Part shown: one piece after another, positions 5,472-6,577 of the stretch
Layout of the letters: each line of letters starts with the position of its first letter
Numbering within the stretch: the stretch's first letter is position 1
Source: Candidatus Arcticimaribacter sp. UBA7428
Lineage (GTDB): Bacteria; Bacteroidota; Bacteroidia; Flavobacteriales; Flavobacteriaceae
Direction: 5' to 3'
DNA: 6,577 nucleotides
Assembly: GCA_002477625.1 (NCBI GenBank)
Contig: DLQQ01000030.1
Location: 1 to 6,577 of the forward strand
The notes under the pieces: generated by a model
Told to the model about the DNA's origin: nothing
The model's input: the letters and a program-made list of their open reading frames with translations, nothing else
Databases searched by the model: none
Position numbers and translations under genes: made by a program

Positions 5472-6577
5472 ATGATCGACTTTGTTATCGTTCTGGGATA
5501 CTTTGGTTTAATTCTTTTTATTGCTTTAAAAGGAAAAACAAACGCAAACGCTACGGCAGAGGATTACTTCCTGAGTTCAAGAAACCTTCCCTGGTATTCT
5601 ATTGCGCTTTCAACAATAGCAACCAATATCCAAGGCTATCAGTTTTTAGGAATGATGGGTTCTGCCTACCTCTATGGACTGGCACAGGCAAATTTAGAAA
5701 TCAACGCAGTACAAGGAATTTTACTCGGAACGTTTGTCTTTGTCCCTCTTTTTCTTAAAGAAAAAATTACAACCATTAGTCAGTTCATTAAGAATAAATT
5801 AGGAGCGCGCGTAGCTCTATTTTATTCCTTGGCAAACATCAGCCTTTTTGCAACAATAACCCTCGGAGCAGCTCTTTTTTGGGGAGCCTATGCAGCGGAC
5901 ATGGTCTTTGGTGAACAGCTTGCCTTCATCCATTCCAATAGGGTCATTCGCATTGGAATTTTGATTTTAATTTTAGGCGTATTCTCTGCAATCTATACCT
6001 ATCACGGAGGACTGAGTGCCGTAGTGAAAACCGATATCCTCCAATTTGGGATTTTATTAATCGGAGGTGTTGTAGTTTGTCTAACAGCGGTTTATCATTT
6101 AGGAGGTTGGGAACAACTGTATATCAAAACTCCCGAAAAGATGCATTTGCATCTACCCGCCTCCCACGAAACGCTTCCTTGGACTCATCTCTTTGGTTTG
6201 TTCTTTCTCAACATCAACTATTGGTGCGCCAATCAAACGGTAATGCAACGCGCTCTAGCAGCGAAGAGCGTAGCACATGCTCAAACTGGCTTGATGGTTG
6301 GCGGTTTAATAAAATATTTGATGGCTGTGCTGATTGTTGTCCCTGGAATTGCGCTCTACGGAATTCTTGGTGACAGCCTGGGTGAGCCCGATTTAGCTTT
6401 TCCTTATTTGGTTAAAACCTACTTGCCTGTAGGCGTAAAGGGCATTATTTTATGCGGTCTATTTGCTTCCTTGATGAGTACTGTAGACTCGACCTTCAAC
6501 TCCTTGGCTACTCTTTGGTCTGTTGACATTTATGCAACCTATTTGAATCCTAGAGCCAACGATAAAGAAAAAATAAG
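5472..6577 (+). CDS. Sodium:solute symporter, SGLT-like (3' end beyond window)
   Basis: The first 368 codons of an SSS-family Na+-coupled inner-membrane transporter are visible, with many hydrophobic helices. Family blocks include YHGGLSAVVKTDILQ (177-191), MQRALAAKSVAHAQTG (258-273) and LFASLMSTVDSTFNS (330-344). By alignment from memory with Vibrio SGLT, the sugar-contacting Gln69, Glu88, Asn260, Tyr263 and Lys294 correspond to Gln57, Glu76, Asn247, Tyr250 and Lys281, all conserved with matching spacing; Ser91 becomes Ala79. Na+ site Ala62, Ile65, Ser364 and Ser365 correspond to Ala50, Ile53, Ser336 and Thr337. A sugar-like substrate is therefore likely. The ATG at 5472 follows the monooxygenase stop by 3 nt, so both are probably made from one message. 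The C-terminal helices, including the Gln428 position, are outside the window. Confidence 0.93.
   Translation, partial: MIDFVIVLGYFGLILFIALKGKTNANATAEDYFLSSRNLPWYSIALSTIATNIQGYQFLGMMGSAYLYGLAQANLEINAVQGILLGTFVFVPLFLKEKITTISQFIKNKLGARVALFYSLANISLFATITLGAALFWGAYAADMVFGEQLAFIHSNRVIRIGILILILGVFSAIYTYHGGLSAVVKTDILQFGILLIGGVVVCLTAVYHLGGWEQLYIKTPEKMHLHLPASHETLPWTHLFGLFFLNINYWCANQTVMQRALAAKSVAHAQTGLMVGGLIKYLMAVLIVVPGIALYGILGDSLGEPDLAFPYLVKTYLPVGVKGIILCGLFASLMSTVDSTFNSLATLWSVDIYATYLNPRANDKEKI

Noticed and set aside
6077..6373. 98-codon plus-strand frame inside the symporter gene
   Set aside because: It overlaps conserved symporter helices in another frame, is rich in Ser, Arg and Asn, and resembles no known protein.

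Overview
The window looks like chromosomal DNA from a low-GC member of the Bacteroidota, most likely Flavobacteriia. The reasons are AT-rich sequence, almost no Shine-Dalgarno sites before the main genes, several matches to the Bacteroidota -7 promoter box TAnnTTTG, and a short signal peptide ending in A-Q. No rRNA, tRNA, CRISPR array, IS element or phage gene was seen.

Left arm (1-3193, minus strand): three genes read leftward in the order galE (UDP-glucose 4-epimerase), glpD (FAD-dependent glycerol-3-phosphate dehydrogenase) and a secreted histidine-phosphatase-family protein cut by the left edge. Gaps are 93 nt (78 nt from the alternative glpD start) and 32 nt, so co-transcription is plausible. 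A short palindrome and an imperfect -7 box lie between galE and glpD.

Centre (3194-3657): a 464-bp gap between divergent genes. It holds a weak candidate galE promoter, a 21-codon ORF with an unusually perfect Shine-Dalgarno sequence, a small hairpin, and a promoter-palindrome-terminator set that outlines a possible small RNA of about 90 nt. It ends with an AT-rich operator array built on TGTAAA-N6-TTTACA around a second promoter.

Right arm (3658-6577, plus strand): a four-helix membrane protein overlaps by 4 nt with a 70-residue XRE-type regulator, which is the natural candidate to bind the operator array. After 63 bp comes an SsuD-like FMN-dependent (LLM class) monooxygenase, and 3 nt later a sodium:solute symporter cut by the right edge. 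The symporter keeps most visible sugar and Na+ site residues of Vibrio SGLT. Together the last two suggest uptake and oxidative cleavage of a sugar-like, possibly sulfonated, substrate; this is inference. The most noteworthy items are the operator array that buries its own promoter, the possible small RNA, and the monooxygenase-sugar symporter pair.
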